64,000 nucleotides of DNA, taken from assembly GCA_023418925.1 (NCBI GenBank), contig JAEZYS010000011.1, forward strand, positions 62,001 to 126,000, written 5' to 3'. Made by a program: the position numbers and the translations under genes. This document shows positions 43,561 to 52,298 of the stretch, in pieces. Source of the DNA: Bacillota bacterium. GTDB taxonomy: Bacteria > Bacillota > Clostridia > Oscillospirales > Ruminococcaceae. How positions within the stretch are numbered: position 1 is the first letter of the stretch; each line of letters opens with the position of its first letter. The notes beneath the pieces were generated by a model. The model worked only from the letters and a program-made list of their open reading frames with translations, searched no databases and was not told where the DNA came from.

Positions 43561-43600
43561 TGGGCTTATTTAGGAGTCCACATTAGTACAGTCTCCACCG
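43561..43600. other. attR: right junction of the prophage
   Basis: The core ATT at 43582-43584 is shared with attL. To the left is the phage arm TGGGCTTATTTAGGAG (43561-43576), the inverse of the arm at 5784-5799 with one mismatch. To the right, chromosomal DNA continues the amidase frame (codons for D-I-G-G-D-C-T-N on the minus strand). Confidence 0.85.
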
Positions 43601-43698
43601 ATGTCGTTAAAATCATAATATTCTGGGTTTCTTGACAATGCCCATCTGACTGCATAATTTCTTGCAGCTATTCTGTCATATTCACGGACTTCAGGCAT
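43570..43698 (-). pseudogene. Amidase_6 domain protein, N-terminal fragment cut off by the prophage
   Basis: The frame starts at ATG 43698 with AGGAG 7 nt upstream and reads YDRIAARNYAVRWAL, then NPEYYDFNDIGGDCTN, the conserved start of the putative amidase domain with its catalytic cysteine. It runs three codons into phage DNA and stops at 43570, giving 42 residues. Attached to the fragment at 5777-5403 it gives an intact 162-residue protein. Confidence 0.85.
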
Positions 43699-43832
43699 AA
43701 CCATTCTCCTTTTTATTAATATTACTGATTTACATAAAAGCAATAGGTATTTAATTCATCAGATAAATACTCTATTGCTATTATTTTGTTTTATTACATT
43801 ATATGCATAAAAATTAAATTGTAATATTAAAC

Positions 43833-43861
43833 TAGACAAAACCTGTAAAAAGTATTATAAT
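43833..43861 (+). promoter_or_regulatory. Promoter of the 43889 gene
   Basis: TAGACA (43833-43838) and TATAAT (43856-43861), 17-nt spacer, 27 nt before the start codon. Confidence 0.65.
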
Positions 43862-43888
43862 AAAGTTACTATTGCAGGGGGGATTTAT

Positions 43889-45046
43889 ATGGCATTATAT
43901 TATATTTCAGATAATAAAGTATATAAAAATGAAAAAAAAAATTCTGAACAAATAACTCTTGACAGGATTGAAAACTATAAGGAAAACTCCAGACAGATCA
44001 GCAGGAAAAATGAATGGAAGAATTCGGGAGCTGGAGCAAGATTTACAGGAACTGCTGTTATGACAAGGGATATAGAAAAGGTGCTTGAAGGTCAGGTTAA
44101 AGTCACCGGACTTTGTGACACAGGAAGTAATCTTGTTTACTCTGTAAAATTTGATGGAGTAAGCGGAATTTACACAAAAAGTTATGATGAAAAAGACAAG
44201 GATGAAAACCTTATTATATCAAGCCAGGACTTTTCTGTAAGTGGAGTTGCATGTAAAAAAGAAAAACTTGCAGCGTCACTTGATTATGCAAACGGAGAAA
44301 AGCATATTGCAATTTTCAAACTCCCAAGTGCAAATTATAATGAGATTACTGACGGAGATACGAGAGAGGAATATCCGTTCTGGTCGCAGAGAGATAATAA
44401 ATTATATTTTTCGTCATCAGGAATTGCACGAGATGAAAATGGACAAATTGCGGCATTCAGCCCAAAATCAATTATGAAGTATAATTTTGACAAAGAAACG
44501 ATAGAAACAGTATTAGAGTCAGAAGAATATGACTACATATTTCCACAGACAGATAATGATGGCAATTTGTATTGCATAAGACAACCATATAAAGAAAAGG
44601 AATCAGCCGGCAACATTTTAATTGATGTATTACTGTTTCCTGTAAGGTTAATAAAGGCTATATTTGGATTCCTAAATGTATTTTCCATCCTTTTCGGAGG
44701 AGAATCGTTGCATTCAGGTGAGAAACAAAGCGGACAATATAAGTCAAAGCAAAAGTCAGAAAAAGACATGATTTTTGAAAATAATATTATCAATGCTGAT
44801 AAAAATATGAAATATAACAGTAGTAAAGGGGATAAGTATCCTGGAATTATTCCAAGAAGCTGGGAACTTATAAAAATTAATTCTGATGATTCTGTAACGG
44901 TTATAAAAAGTGGTGTATTAAATTTTAAAATAGTTGATGATGAATTTTATATTTCAAATGGAAAACATATAATAAGAATTGATAAGGAAGGCAACGAAAA
45001 GCATATTTGTAAGGCTGACATGGCAATAGATTTAAACCTTGTATAG
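43889..45046 (+). CDS. Uncharacterised beta-propeller-like protein with a membrane-like segment
   Basis: A 385-residue protein not assigned to a known family. It has repeated short strands of the type YYISDNKVYKN, KLYFSSSGIARDENG and EFYISNGKHIIRIDKEG, as in WD40/TolB-like propellers. A hydrophobic stretch at about residues 249-270 (ILIDVLLFPVRLIKAIFGFLNVFSILF) may insert in or lie on the membrane. There is no signal peptide. The GGGGGGA ribosome site is strong. It is chromosomal, diverging from the interrupted amidase gene. Confidence 0.6.
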   Translation: MALYYISDNKVYKNEKKNSEQITLDRIENYKENSRQISRKNEWKNSGAGARFTGTAVMTRDIEKVLEGQVKVTGLCDTGSNLVYSVKFDGVSGIYTKSYDEKDKDENLIISSQDFSVSGVACKKEKLAASLDYANGEKHIAIFKLPSANYNEITDGDTREEYPFWSQRDNKLYFSSSGIARDENGQIAAFSPKSIMKYNFDKETIETVLESEEYDYIFPQTDNDGNLYCIRQPYKEKESAGNILIDVLLFPVRLIKAIFGFLNVFSILFGGESLHSGEKQSGQYKSKQKSEKDMIFENNIINADKNMKYNSSKGDKYPGIIPRSWELIKINSDDSVTVIKSGVLNFKIVDDEFYISNGKHIIRIDKEGNEKHICKADMAIDLNLV

Positions 45047-45054
45047 CAAATATA

Positions 45055-45090
45055 AAGGGGTACAGAGTTTATTAACTCGGTACCCTTATT
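45055..45090. terminator. Bidirectional terminator between convergent genes
   Basis: AAGGGGTAC..GAGTT / AACTC..GTACCCTT, a long stem with a TATT loop, flanked by A's and T's. Confidence 0.75.
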
Positions 45091-45108
45091 TAATATTATA
45101 TTGTTTAA

Positions 45109-45531
45109 TTATTCTGAGTAGCAAGGAGATTTTAAATATGTTTTACAGAAATACTTAATAATATCTTTTCGTGTAATTATTCCAATAAACATCTCCCTGT
45201 CATCAACAACAGGGACAAAGTTTTGTTCCATAACCATTTCAAGAAGCTTTTCAACAGTATCTGTGATATGTACAGGCGGATTCCAGTCAATCCGGAGTAT
45301 ATCAGTAATGTATACTTCTTCTTGATCAACTATACTGTATTCATCCCTTGAAACCATACTCCATAAAAAATCTCCTTCATTTACAGTTCCTATGTATGTT
45401 CCGTCCTGAGATATTACTGGAATAGCAGTATATCCATGATTTTTCATTATTTCTAATCCCTGGCGAAGCGTATAGTCATCTTCAAGGAAAGCAACATTTG
45501 CTTTAGGAATCAGGAAATTAATAATATTCAT
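45109..45531 (-). CDS. CBS-domain pair protein
   Basis: A 140-residue protein consisting of two CBS repeats (GYTAIPVISQDGTYIGTVNEGDFLW and FVPVVDDREMFIGIITRKDIIKYF). CBS pairs sense adenosine nucleotides. No effector domain is fused, so it is probably a stand-alone regulator. The ATG at 45531 follows AAGAGGTG; an upstream frame to 45558 is unlikely to be used. Confidence 0.88.
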   Translation of the reverse strand: MNIINFLIPKANVAFLEDDYTLRQGLEIMKNHGYTAIPVISQDGTYIGTVNEGDFLWSMVSRDEYSIVDQEEVYITDILRIDWNPPVHITDTVEKLLEMVMEQNFVPVVDDREMFIGIITRKDIIKYFCKTYLKSPCYSE

Positions 45532-45646
45532 TATGCACCTCTTAATTTTTACAATCATTAAAATTATTATACAACAGTACTTAAATCAAATCAAGCACTT
45601 TATGCATTTGTTGTACCCAATTATATTACTCTCAATGATTTATTTC

Positions 45647-45675
45647 TTGACTAAATATGAAATAAATGTTACAAT
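45647..45675 (+). promoter_or_regulatory. Promoter of the tmk transcription unit
   Basis: TTGACT (45647-45652) and TACAAT (45670-45675), 17 nt apart. It leaves an AT-rich leader of about 140 nt in which no structure is seen. Confidence 0.6.
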
Positions 45676-45819
45676 AAAAGTGTTTTGATAATACTTATTT
45701 CTGATTATAATTCTTACAAAATATTTATGCCTTATATACAAATATGATATGTACATAATTTCATTGGAAAAAAGTGAAAATAAATATAAATATTAAATTT
45801 CAGAGGATAGAACATAATA

Positions 45820-46485
45820 ATGATATCAAAAAAATTAATTGTAATTGATGGATTGGATGGCAGTGGAAAATCTACACAGTTTTCAATAATTGCTCAGAAA
45901 CTGGCTTCAGACCACAAGGTTAAAGCTATAAGTTTTCCTGATTATGATAATCCGTCTTCTTCACTTGTTAAAATGTATCTAAACGGTGATTTTTCTAAAC
46001 ATGCATCAGATATAAATGCTTATGCTGCATCTAGTTTTTATGCTGTTGACAGGTATGCAAGTTATAAGATGTTTTGGGAAAAGAACTATAATGATGGGGA
46101 ATTGATTATTGCAAGCAGGTACGTTAGTTCAAATGCTATACATCAGATGATTAAGCTGGAAAAAAGTCAATGGGATTATTATCTGAATTGGCTTGACGAT
46201 TATGAGTATAATAAGTTAGGACTTCCTAAACCTGATTTAATAATTTTTCTTGATATGCCTGTTGAAATATCGCAGGAACTGTTGAGTTCAAGATATAATG
46301 GTGATGACAGTAAAAAGGACATACATGAATCTGATGTAGAATATCTTAATAATTGCAGAAAATCAGCTCTTTATGCAGCAGAAAAGCAAGCGTGGCATGT
46401 TATAGCATGCAGCGATGAAAGAGGAGCTTTACCTATCGATATAATTACAGACAGAATTATTAAATGTATTAATGAGGTTTTGTAA
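45820..46485 (+). CDS. tmk: Thymidylate kinase-like protein
   Basis: A 221-residue kinase phosphorylating dTMP, judged by VIDGLDGSGKST (Walker A, residues 8-19), the ASSFYAVDRYASY segment and the lid with SRYNGDDSKKDIHE. Family members are usually 205-215 residues. The IIASRYVSSNAIHQM motif corresponds to the conserved DRY/S-A region. It overlaps the context of the next gene (2-nt gap). Confidence 0.85.
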   Translation: MISKKLIVIDGLDGSGKSTQFSIIAQKLASDHKVKAISFPDYDNPSSSLVKMYLNGDFSKHASDINAYAASSFYAVDRYASYKMFWEKNYNDGELIIASRYVSSNAIHQMIKLEKSQWDYYLNWLDDYEYNKLGLPKPDLIIFLDMPVEISQELLSSRYNGDDSKKDIHESDVEYLNNCRKSALYAAEKQAWHVIACSDERGALPIDIITDRIIKCINEVL

Positions 46486-46487
46486 AA

Positions 46488-47369
46488 ATGCTTGAGTTCA
46501 GAGAAATTCAATTATCCGATAAGCCATGGATTGATCAGTTACTTGCATATTCAGATTTTATGGGGTGTGAATATTGTTTTGCAAATAATTATGCCTGGAG
46601 AAGATTATATAATTCTAAAATAACAAGGTTTAAGGATTTCTATATTTCTTTATCAACTAAATATGGAATGAAATTTACGTTTCCTTCTGGAAAAGGAGAC
46701 TACAAGGAATTAATAACAGAGTTAAGGAAATATGCAGAGGAGCAAAACAATCCGTTGTGCCTTACTTCTGTAAGCGAGTGCAATTTAAAGATGTTGTCTG
46801 AACTATTTCCAGGGCAATTCAATGTTTCAACTGATGAAGGTTCAAATGATTACATTTATAATGCAGATGATTTAAGAACCTTGTCAGGAAAGAAATATCA
46901 TGGAAAGAGAAATCATCTTAAAAAATTCTATGAAAACAACTGGAGTTTTTCTTTGATGACTGAAAAAGATTTTACTGAATGCATTGAATTTGCAACGATC
47001 AGTTACAATAGTAATAACCTTTATGATGATGAATCTGCTGTAATGGAGCAGTTTGCCATAAACACCTTTTTTACTAACTTTTACGACTTAAAGTTAAGTG
47101 GAGGGGTACTTAGAGTTGATGGAAAAGTGGTTGCTTTTACACTTGGGGAAGGCATTAATTCAAATACCTTTGGTGTCCATGTTGAAAAAGCACTACCTGA
47201 TATACCAGGTGCTTATCCAGCTATCAATAACGAATTCGCAAAGGCTGCTACTCAGGGTTATTCATATATTAACAGAGAAGAAGATTTAGGCATTGAAGGT
47301 TTAAGAAGATCAAAAAAATCATATTTTCCTGCTTTTATGTTGGATAAAAAGACTATAACTTTTAAATAA
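46488..47369 (+). CDS. DUF2156 (phosphatidylglycerol lysyltransferase-like) protein
   Basis: A 293-residue protein of two GNAT-like halves, of the DUF2156 family whose fused members aminoacylate phosphatidylglycerol. Signatures are CEYCFANNYAWR at about residue 26, GKKYHGKRNHLKKF in the middle, and YSYINREEDLGIEGLRRSKKSY near the C-terminus. It lacks the membrane flippase part of MprF, so substrate and product are unknown. Confidence 0.88.
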   Translation: MLEFREIQLSDKPWIDQLLAYSDFMGCEYCFANNYAWRRLYNSKITRFKDFYISLSTKYGMKFTFPSGKGDYKELITELRKYAEEQNNPLCLTSVSECNLKMLSELFPGQFNVSTDEGSNDYIYNADDLRTLSGKKYHGKRNHLKKFYENNWSFSLMTEKDFTECIEFATISYNSNNLYDDESAVMEQFAINTFFTNFYDLKLSGGVLRVDGKVVAFTLGEGINSNTFGVHVEKALPDIPGAYPAINNEFAKAATQGYSYINREEDLGIEGLRRSKKSYFPAFMLDKKTITFK

Positions 47370-47377
47370 AGGATATA

Positions 47378-47410
47378 ACGTGAAAATGCTTTTCACGTCG
47401 CTATTTTTTA
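47378..47410 (+). terminator. Terminator after the DUF2156 gene
   Basis: ACGTGAAAA-TGC-TTTTCACGT hairpin followed by CGCTATTTTTTA. Confidence 0.75.
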
Positions 47411-47452
47411 CTTTTCTTAAAGAAATACCGTAGAAGGGAATGGAGATTTATA

Positions 47453-48001
47453 ATGATTTATGTTTTCATTGCTAATGGTTTTGAGGAAATAGAGGCTGTA
47501 ACATCTATAGATTTGTTACGTAGAGGTGAAAAAGAAGTTATTACAGTTGGAATCGGTGACAATCTTATTACTGGTTCACATGGTATCACTTTAGTAACTG
47601 ATATTACAGATGATGAGATTATACTTGATGATAGCCTTGAAATGATTGTGCTTCCTGGTGGAATGCCTGGTACTCTGAATCTTGAAAAGTCAAAGGCAGT
47701 TCAGAATGCAATTGATTACTGTAAAGCTAACAATCTTTACATTGGCGCTATTTGTGCAGCACCGTCAATTCTGGGACATAAGGGTTTGCTTGAAGGAAAA
47801 AAAGCTACTTGTTTTGAAGGATACGAACAGGAACTTTTAGGCGCAGAGGTTTGCAGTACAGCTGCTGTTGCTGACGGTAAAATTATTACCGGAAGAAGTG
47901 CAGGATGTGCTGTTCAGTTTGGACTGTTACTTGTTGAGAAACTTACTTCAAAGGAAAAGCGTGATCGATTGGAAGATTCATTATTATGCAGCAAAAGTTA
48001 A
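47453..48001 (+). CDS. DJ-1/PfpI family protein
   Basis: A 182-residue protein of the DJ-1/ThiJ type. The nucleophile elbow with Cys101 (GAICAAPSIL), the acidic residue in ANGFEEIEA and the GRSAGCAVQFG motif near the C-terminus are visible. Members are deglycases, chaperones or glyoxalase-like enzymes. Its end overlaps the next gene by 16 nt. Confidence 0.92.
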   Translation: MIYVFIANGFEEIEAVTSIDLLRRGEKEVITVGIGDNLITGSHGITLVTDITDDEIILDDSLEMIVLPGGMPGTLNLEKSKAVQNAIDYCKANNLYIGAICAAPSILGHKGLLEGKKATCFEGYEQELLGAEVCSTAAVADGKIITGRSAGCAVQFGLLLVEKLTSKEKRDRLEDSLLCSKS

Positions 48002-48594
48002 CATTTGATATTCGTGAACATAAAAAATTACTGCGAGTTAAACTAAAACAATATAGAATTTCAATGGATTCTTCTGAAAAACAATGCAAGGATGAACAGA
48101 TTTATCAAAAATTAATTGGTTCAAAATGGTATCAGAATTGTAATACAGTATTAACATATGTTTCAACTGATATAGAAGTAGATACTTTACGTATTATCAA
48201 TCGTGCATTGAACGATGGTAAAAATGTTGCTGTTCCAAAATGCATAGACGGAACACGAAATATGAAATTTTACTATATTAATTCTATTAATGATCTTGAG
48301 CCAGGTTTTTTTTCAGTACTTGAACCAATTGAAGAAAAGTGTACCTATGCTGATAAATTTGAAAATGCAATAAATATTGTACCTGCATTATCATATGATA
48401 CTGATGGATACAGACTTGGTTATGGTAAAGGATATTATGACAGATTTCTGTCAGGACATACTGAACTTTTCAATATTGGTATATGTTATTGCGGCTGTAT
48501 AGTATCTAAACTTTACAGGGGCAGGTATGACATAGCTGTTGATGCAGTGATTACTGAAAAGTTCATAAAGACTTTAGATGTTAGGAGATGTTGA
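47986..48594 (+). CDS. 5-formyltetrahydrofolate cyclo-ligase
   Basis: A 202-residue enzyme converting 5-formyl-THF to 5,10-methenyl-THF with ATP. The family signature RLGYGKGYYDRFL lies at about residues 144-156, and LTYVSTDIEVDT and VPKCIDG are also typical. It starts inside the DJ-1 gene, so translation is coupled. Confidence 0.92.
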   Translation: MQQKLTFDIREHKKLLRVKLKQYRISMDSSEKQCKDEQIYQKLIGSKWYQNCNTVLTYVSTDIEVDTLRIINRALNDGKNVAVPKCIDGTRNMKFYYINSINDLEPGFFSVLEPIEEKCTYADKFENAINIVPALSYDTDGYRLGYGKGYYDRFLSGHTELFNIGICYCGCIVSKLYRGRYDIAVDAVITEKFIKTLDVRRC

Positions 48595-48595
48595 C

Positions 48596-49876
48596 ATGCC
48601 TGATAATGAACTTCTTGAAAAAAGTAGAAAACAAGAAATTTTGGATGAGTTATTAAATAATATGAATAAAGATTTTGATGATGAAATATCAGGGACTGAT
48701 GTAAATGACAGTGATGAGAACATTAAAAAAGATATTGATGACATTGAATTATTGAAAAATGAAAATTGTAATGATGATTGTGACGATGAAGATAACGAGG
48801 AAGAAGTTCTTGAGAAGAGAGGCAGTGCAGGAAAGCTTATCTTTGTAATGATTCTTACCACGTTAATCATTGCTGTTTCTATTTTCAGCGCTGTAATGAT
48901 ATTAAAAGTTTCTAAGGAAATACTTGGAGTAGGCAAGTCAAAAACAGAAGTTGTAGTAGATATTCCGACAAACTCTGGTACAGCTGCAATTGCAAAGATC
49001 TTGTACGATCAAGGAATAATTTCAGATGAAAACTTATTCAGGACTTTTTCAAAAATCAAGGGTTCTGATGGTACGTTTATTGCGGGCATTCATAAATTAA
49101 ACACCAGTATGAGTTATAGTAATATTATTGAAGAACTTCAGTCGGATGCTATAAATGAGAGAGAGGTTGCCGATGTAACGTTCCCAGAAGGTATTACTTT
49201 GTTAGAAGCGGCAAAAAGACTTGATGATAAAGGAGTATGTTCTGCGGATGATTTTCTAAATGTATTTAATAATAATAATTTTGGTTTTGATTTCGAGAAA
49301 GACGCTGTTGTAAGTAAATTAAAATTTTATAAGATGGAAGGATATTTATTCCCAGATACATATAGGTTTTATCTCGATGAAGATCCTATGATTGTAGCTA
49401 AAAAAATCTATAAAAACTTTGATTCTAAAATTACACCTGATTATTACGGACGCATGGAAGATCTTGATATGACACTGGAAGAAACCCTTACGCTTGCATC
49501 AATTGTTCAGGCGGAGTCAGCTAATAAATCTGATATGAAAAATGTTGCATCTGTGTTTTTTAACAGACTTGAATCTCCTGATACATTTCCGTTGTTACAA
49601 TCAGATCCTACTACGAATTATGTAGAAGATATTATTATTCCTAATATAGAAGTACCATATCAGGAAATGTATGTTGCTTATGACACATATAAAGGCCCGG
49701 GACTTCCTCCGGGACCAATCTGTAATCCAGGACTTGATGCAATAAATGCAGTTTTATATCCTGCTGAAACAGATTATTATTACTTTTGTTCAAATCTTGA
49801 TACAGGTGAATTCTTCTATGCTAAGACAAATGAAGAACATGAAGCAAATTTAGTTCTTGCCGGATTGGCAGAATAA
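48596..49876 (+). CDS. mltG: Endolytic transglycosylase MltG
   Basis: A 426-residue membrane enzyme that cuts nascent glycan strands in the wall. The first 78 residues are cytoplasmic and very acidic (many D, N and E), followed by one transmembrane helix (about 80-105). The LysM-like domain (VVVDIPTNSGTAAIAKILYDQGII) and the catalytic domain with the LASIVQAES motif and YDTYKGPGLPPGPICNPG follow. The ATG at 48596 follows AGGAG by 8 nt; the ATG at 48578 lacks a site. Confidence 0.93.
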   Translation: MPDNELLEKSRKQEILDELLNNMNKDFDDEISGTDVNDSDENIKKDIDDIELLKNENCNDDCDDEDNEEEVLEKRGSAGKLIFVMILTTLIIAVSIFSAVMILKVSKEILGVGKSKTEVVVDIPTNSGTAAIAKILYDQGIISDENLFRTFSKIKGSDGTFIAGIHKLNTSMSYSNIIEELQSDAINEREVADVTFPEGITLLEAAKRLDDKGVCSADDFLNVFNNNNFGFDFEKDAVVSKLKFYKMEGYLFPDTYRFYLDEDPMIVAKKIYKNFDSKITPDYYGRMEDLDMTLEETLTLASIVQAESANKSDMKNVASVFFNRLESPDTFPLLQSDPTTNYVEDIIIPNIEVPYQEMYVAYDTYKGPGLPPGPICNPGLDAINAVLYPAETDYYYFCSNLDTGEFFYAKTNEEHEANLVLAGLAE

Positions 49877-49895
49877 AATACCGGAGGCTTATAAA

Positions 49896-51119
49896 TTGAT
49901 TGATATAAACAGACTTGAATTATTATCTCCTGTTGGAGATTATGAAAGATTATGCGCTGCAATAGATTTTGGTGCAGATGCTGTATATCTTGGAGGACAA
50001 GCTTTTGGTATGAGAGCTTCACCGCAGAATTTTACTTCAGAAAGCTTGCTTGATGCAGTAAGTTATGCACACTCAAAAGGTGTGAAAGTGTATCTTACAT
50101 GTAATACACTTCCAAGAAACAATGAGATCCCTTCGTTTGAGCAGTTTATAAATGAAGCTGTTGAAGCAAAGGTTGATGCTGTTATTGTTGCTGACCTCGG
50201 AATTTTATCGCTTGTTAAAAAATATGCTCCTGATATGGAAATTCATATGTCTACCCAGACAGGAATTGTAAACTATGTTACTGCTAATGAACTGTATAAC
50301 ATGGGAGTTAAAAGAGTAGTTCTTGCAAGAGAACTTTCATTTGAAGAAATTGCTGAAATAAGGGCAAAGACTCCAAAAGAACTGGATATAGAAGCTTTTA
50401 TACATGGTGCCATGTGTGTTTCTTTTTCAGGAAGATGCCTGTTGTCATCATACCTTGTAAACAGAGATGCTAACAGGGGTGAATGTGCTCAACCATGCAG
50501 ATGGGGTTATCATCTTATGGAAGAAAAACGTGAAGGTGAATTTTATCCTATCTATGAAGATGAAAAGGGCACATATATACTCAATGCAAAGGATATGTGC
50601 ATGATTGAACAGCTTGACAAGGTTGCCGAGGCGGGTGTTTCTAGCTTTAAAATTGAAGGCAGGGCAAAATCATCATATTATGTTTCTGTTGTTACAAATG
50701 CATATAGAATGGCACTTGACATACTCAAGAAAAATTCTGGCAGCTTTGAGCTTCCACAATGGATAAAAGATGAGGTATTTAAGGTAAGTCATAGAAAATA
50801 CTGCACAGGTTTCTATAATGGTCATCCAAAGGATTGCCAGTATTATGAAAACAGTGGTTATATAAGGGAATATGATGTTGTTGCTATTGTTGATGAATGC
50901 AGGGATGGAAGAATTTATGCTACACAGCGAAATAAATTTGTTAAGGGTTGTGAAGTAGAAATACTTAGCCCTGGAAAAATGTACGATACTATGAAGATAG
51001 ATACAATCTATAATGAGAAGGGTGAAATCATTGACAGCGCTAGCCATGCAATGATGAAGCTTTCTATACCTTGTGATAAGGTATATCCTAAAAATTCTAT
51101 AATCAGAATGAAAAAATAA
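49896..51119 (+). CDS. Peptidase U32 family protein (tRNA/rRNA hydroxylation type)
   Basis: A protein of 407 residues with LELLSPVGDYERLCAAIDFGADAVYLGG at the start and the family cysteines in GAMCVSFSGRCLLS and NRGECAQPCRWGY. Relatives (TrhP/RlhA) carry out RNA hydroxylation rather than proteolysis, so the peptidase label is historical. The TTG at 49896 is taken as the start because GGAGG lies 8 nt upstream; the frame extends back into mltG without a site. Confidence 0.9.
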   Translation: MIDINRLELLSPVGDYERLCAAIDFGADAVYLGGQAFGMRASPQNFTSESLLDAVSYAHSKGVKVYLTCNTLPRNNEIPSFEQFINEAVEAKVDAVIVADLGILSLVKKYAPDMEIHMSTQTGIVNYVTANELYNMGVKRVVLARELSFEEIAEIRAKTPKELDIEAFIHGAMCVSFSGRCLLSSYLVNRDANRGECAQPCRWGYHLMEEKREGEFYPIYEDEKGTYILNAKDMCMIEQLDKVAEAGVSSFKIEGRAKSSYYVSVVTNAYRMALDILKKNSGSFELPQWIKDEVFKVSHRKYCTGFYNGHPKDCQYYENSGYIREYDVVAIVDECRDGRIYATQRNKFVKGCEVEILSPGKMYDTMKIDTIYNEKGEIIDSASHAMMKLSIPCDKVYPKNSIIRMKK

Positions 51120-51168
51120 ACATAAAATCCTTCCCTTGTCTATAAAATTAGAATGGGAGGGATTATTT

Positions 51169-51456
51169 ATGACGGAAATAAATCTTAATGATGAGTATTT
51201 GGAAAAAGATGTTGAGGTTATACCTAAAAACAGAATGATATTGGCTGATACAATTACGTTACAGGTGATACTAATTGTAATTATTGCAATCGCATACTTG
51301 CTTATTAATACATTTTCTCCGATTGTATCAAATGATATTTACAATACATTTACATATCATCTTCAGGAATCGGCAGAGGATTGCTATAAGAGTATTAAGA
51401 CAAGTATAGTCAATATACTTGAAGAGAATAGTGATAATGATAATACTGCCGTTTAA
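51169..51456 (+). CDS. Small single-pass membrane protein
   Basis: A 95-residue protein with an acidic N-terminus, one transmembrane helix at about residues 26-48 (TITLQVILIVIIAIAYLLI) and a short extracytoplasmic part. No family recognised. The ATG follows GGGAGG. Its 3' end overlaps the M50 protease gene by about 38 nt, so the two are coupled. In Bacillus a membrane partner (SpoIVFA) likewise precedes the M50 protease SpoIVFB, but no sequence similarity can be claimed. Confidence 0.65.
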   Translation: MTEINLNDEYLEKDVEVIPKNRMILADTITLQVILIVIIAIAYLLINTFSPIVSNDIYNTFTYHLQESAEDCYKSIKTSIVNILEENSDNDNTAV

Positions 51457-52027
51457 ATTTTTTAAGGTTGGATTTGATTTCAGCTTTTTTGCAGCAGTAT
51501 CATTGATTATACTATTAAATGATAATAACTATGCTTTGTATGCTCTTTTTGCTTGTCTGTTGCATGAGTTTGGTCATCTTATAGCAATGAAAATAACAGG
51601 CCAGAAGATTGATTCTCTTATATTTTATGGTGCAGGTATTAAAATCCTTAAACAGAAATGCTGTCAGATTTCAGGGTTTATTAATGATGCTTTTGTTTTG
51701 AGTGCAGGATGTTTCGTAAACTTTCTGATTTTTTTATTTTGCATGGTTTTTAAAAGTGACAATACTTTGCTTTTTGGGTATATTAACTTGATAATAGGTC
51801 TTTTTAATATGCTTCCTATACATTCATTGGACGGTGGGGCACTCATTCTGTTGTTTATTAATAGATTTTTCAAATCAGGAACAGCAATTAATTATGAGAA
51901 ATATTTAAAAGAACTAAATATATTTCTGTGTATTTCGTTGATGGCAGTATTTTTTATTATTCGATGTACAAATATAACCTTATATGCATCTGTAATTTAT
52001 CTTATTATAATGACAATGGCTTTGTAA
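51419..52027 (+). CDS. M50-family site-2 protease (SpoIVFB-like)
   Basis: An integral membrane metalloprotease of about 200 residues. The zinc motif HEFGH lies in the second membrane helix, and the second site NMLPIHSLDGG gives the third ligand. Several hydrophobic helices surround them. The size without CBS or PDZ domain suits the SpoIVFB-like group that cleaves pro-sigma factors. The start is uncertain: TTG 51419, GTG 51431 or ATG 51437; none has a strong ribosome site. Confidence 0.8.
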   Translation: MKRIVIMIILPFKFFKVGFDFSFFAAVSLIILLNDNNYALYALFACLLHEFGHLIAMKITGQKIDSLIFYGAGIKILKQKCCQISGFINDAFVLSAGCFVNFLIFLFCMVFKSDNTLLFGYINLIIGLFNMLPIHSLDGGALILLFINRFFKSGTAINYEKYLKELNIFLCISLMAVFFIIRCTNITLYASVIYLIIMTMAL

Positions 52028-52115
52028 AATTTATAGCAAAATGATAACTGGAAATTTATATTTATTGTTAATTGTTTTAAATTATGAGATAATATAAAAT
52101 AATATTTAAAAGCAC

Positions 52116-52144
52116 TTGATTTTTTATTACTGGTGTGATAAAAT
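52116..52144 (+). promoter_or_regulatory. Promoter of rplS
   Basis: TTGATT (52116-52121) and TAAAAT (52139-52144), 17-nt spacer. Confidence 0.65.
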
Positions 52145-52149
52145 TATAT

Positions 52150-52290
52150 AGCATTTAAAAATCCGCATGCTTTATGTAGGCGAGATTAATGCTTGCTACA
52201 TTGTAGCGCATTAAAAGGACAGTCCTCTTGCTCTTGATTCTTAATTAATGAATCAGTTAAATAGAGTTATGAATGTCTTAAAATCAGGAG
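52150..52290 (+). ncRNA. Structured 5' leader of rplS (candidate L19 autoregulatory leader)
   Basis: About 150 nt between promoter and gene hold a strong two-part hairpin at 52187-52213 (TAATGC-TT-GCTAC / GTAGC-GCATTA), GGAC/GTCC shortly after, and GATTC/GAATC at about 52236-52254. Such leaders occur before rplS in Firmicutes, where L19 represses its own mRNA. The match to the named family was not tested. Confidence 0.45.
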
Positions 52291-52298
52291 GAAAAAAC

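Larger units (their letters stand above)
5778..43584. mobile_element. Integrated siphovirus-type prophage (HK97 head, serine integrase) with defence module
   Basis: About 37.8 kb, bounded by attL and attR as reconstructed from the interrupted amidase gene. It contains a large serine recombinase, DNA polymerase, primase-helicase, HNH nuclease, both terminase subunits, portal, protease, capsid, head-tail joining proteins, tail tube, chaperones, tape measure, distal tail and baseplate proteins. Accessory cargo is an MBL-fold gene, a HEPN gene, a DUF3800 gene and a MORC/Z1 restriction-like operon. The structural and replication genes (7.0-33.4 kb) are visibly GC-richer than the host. Holin, endolysin and a complete lysogeny switch are not seen, so it may be defective. 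Confidence 0.9.
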
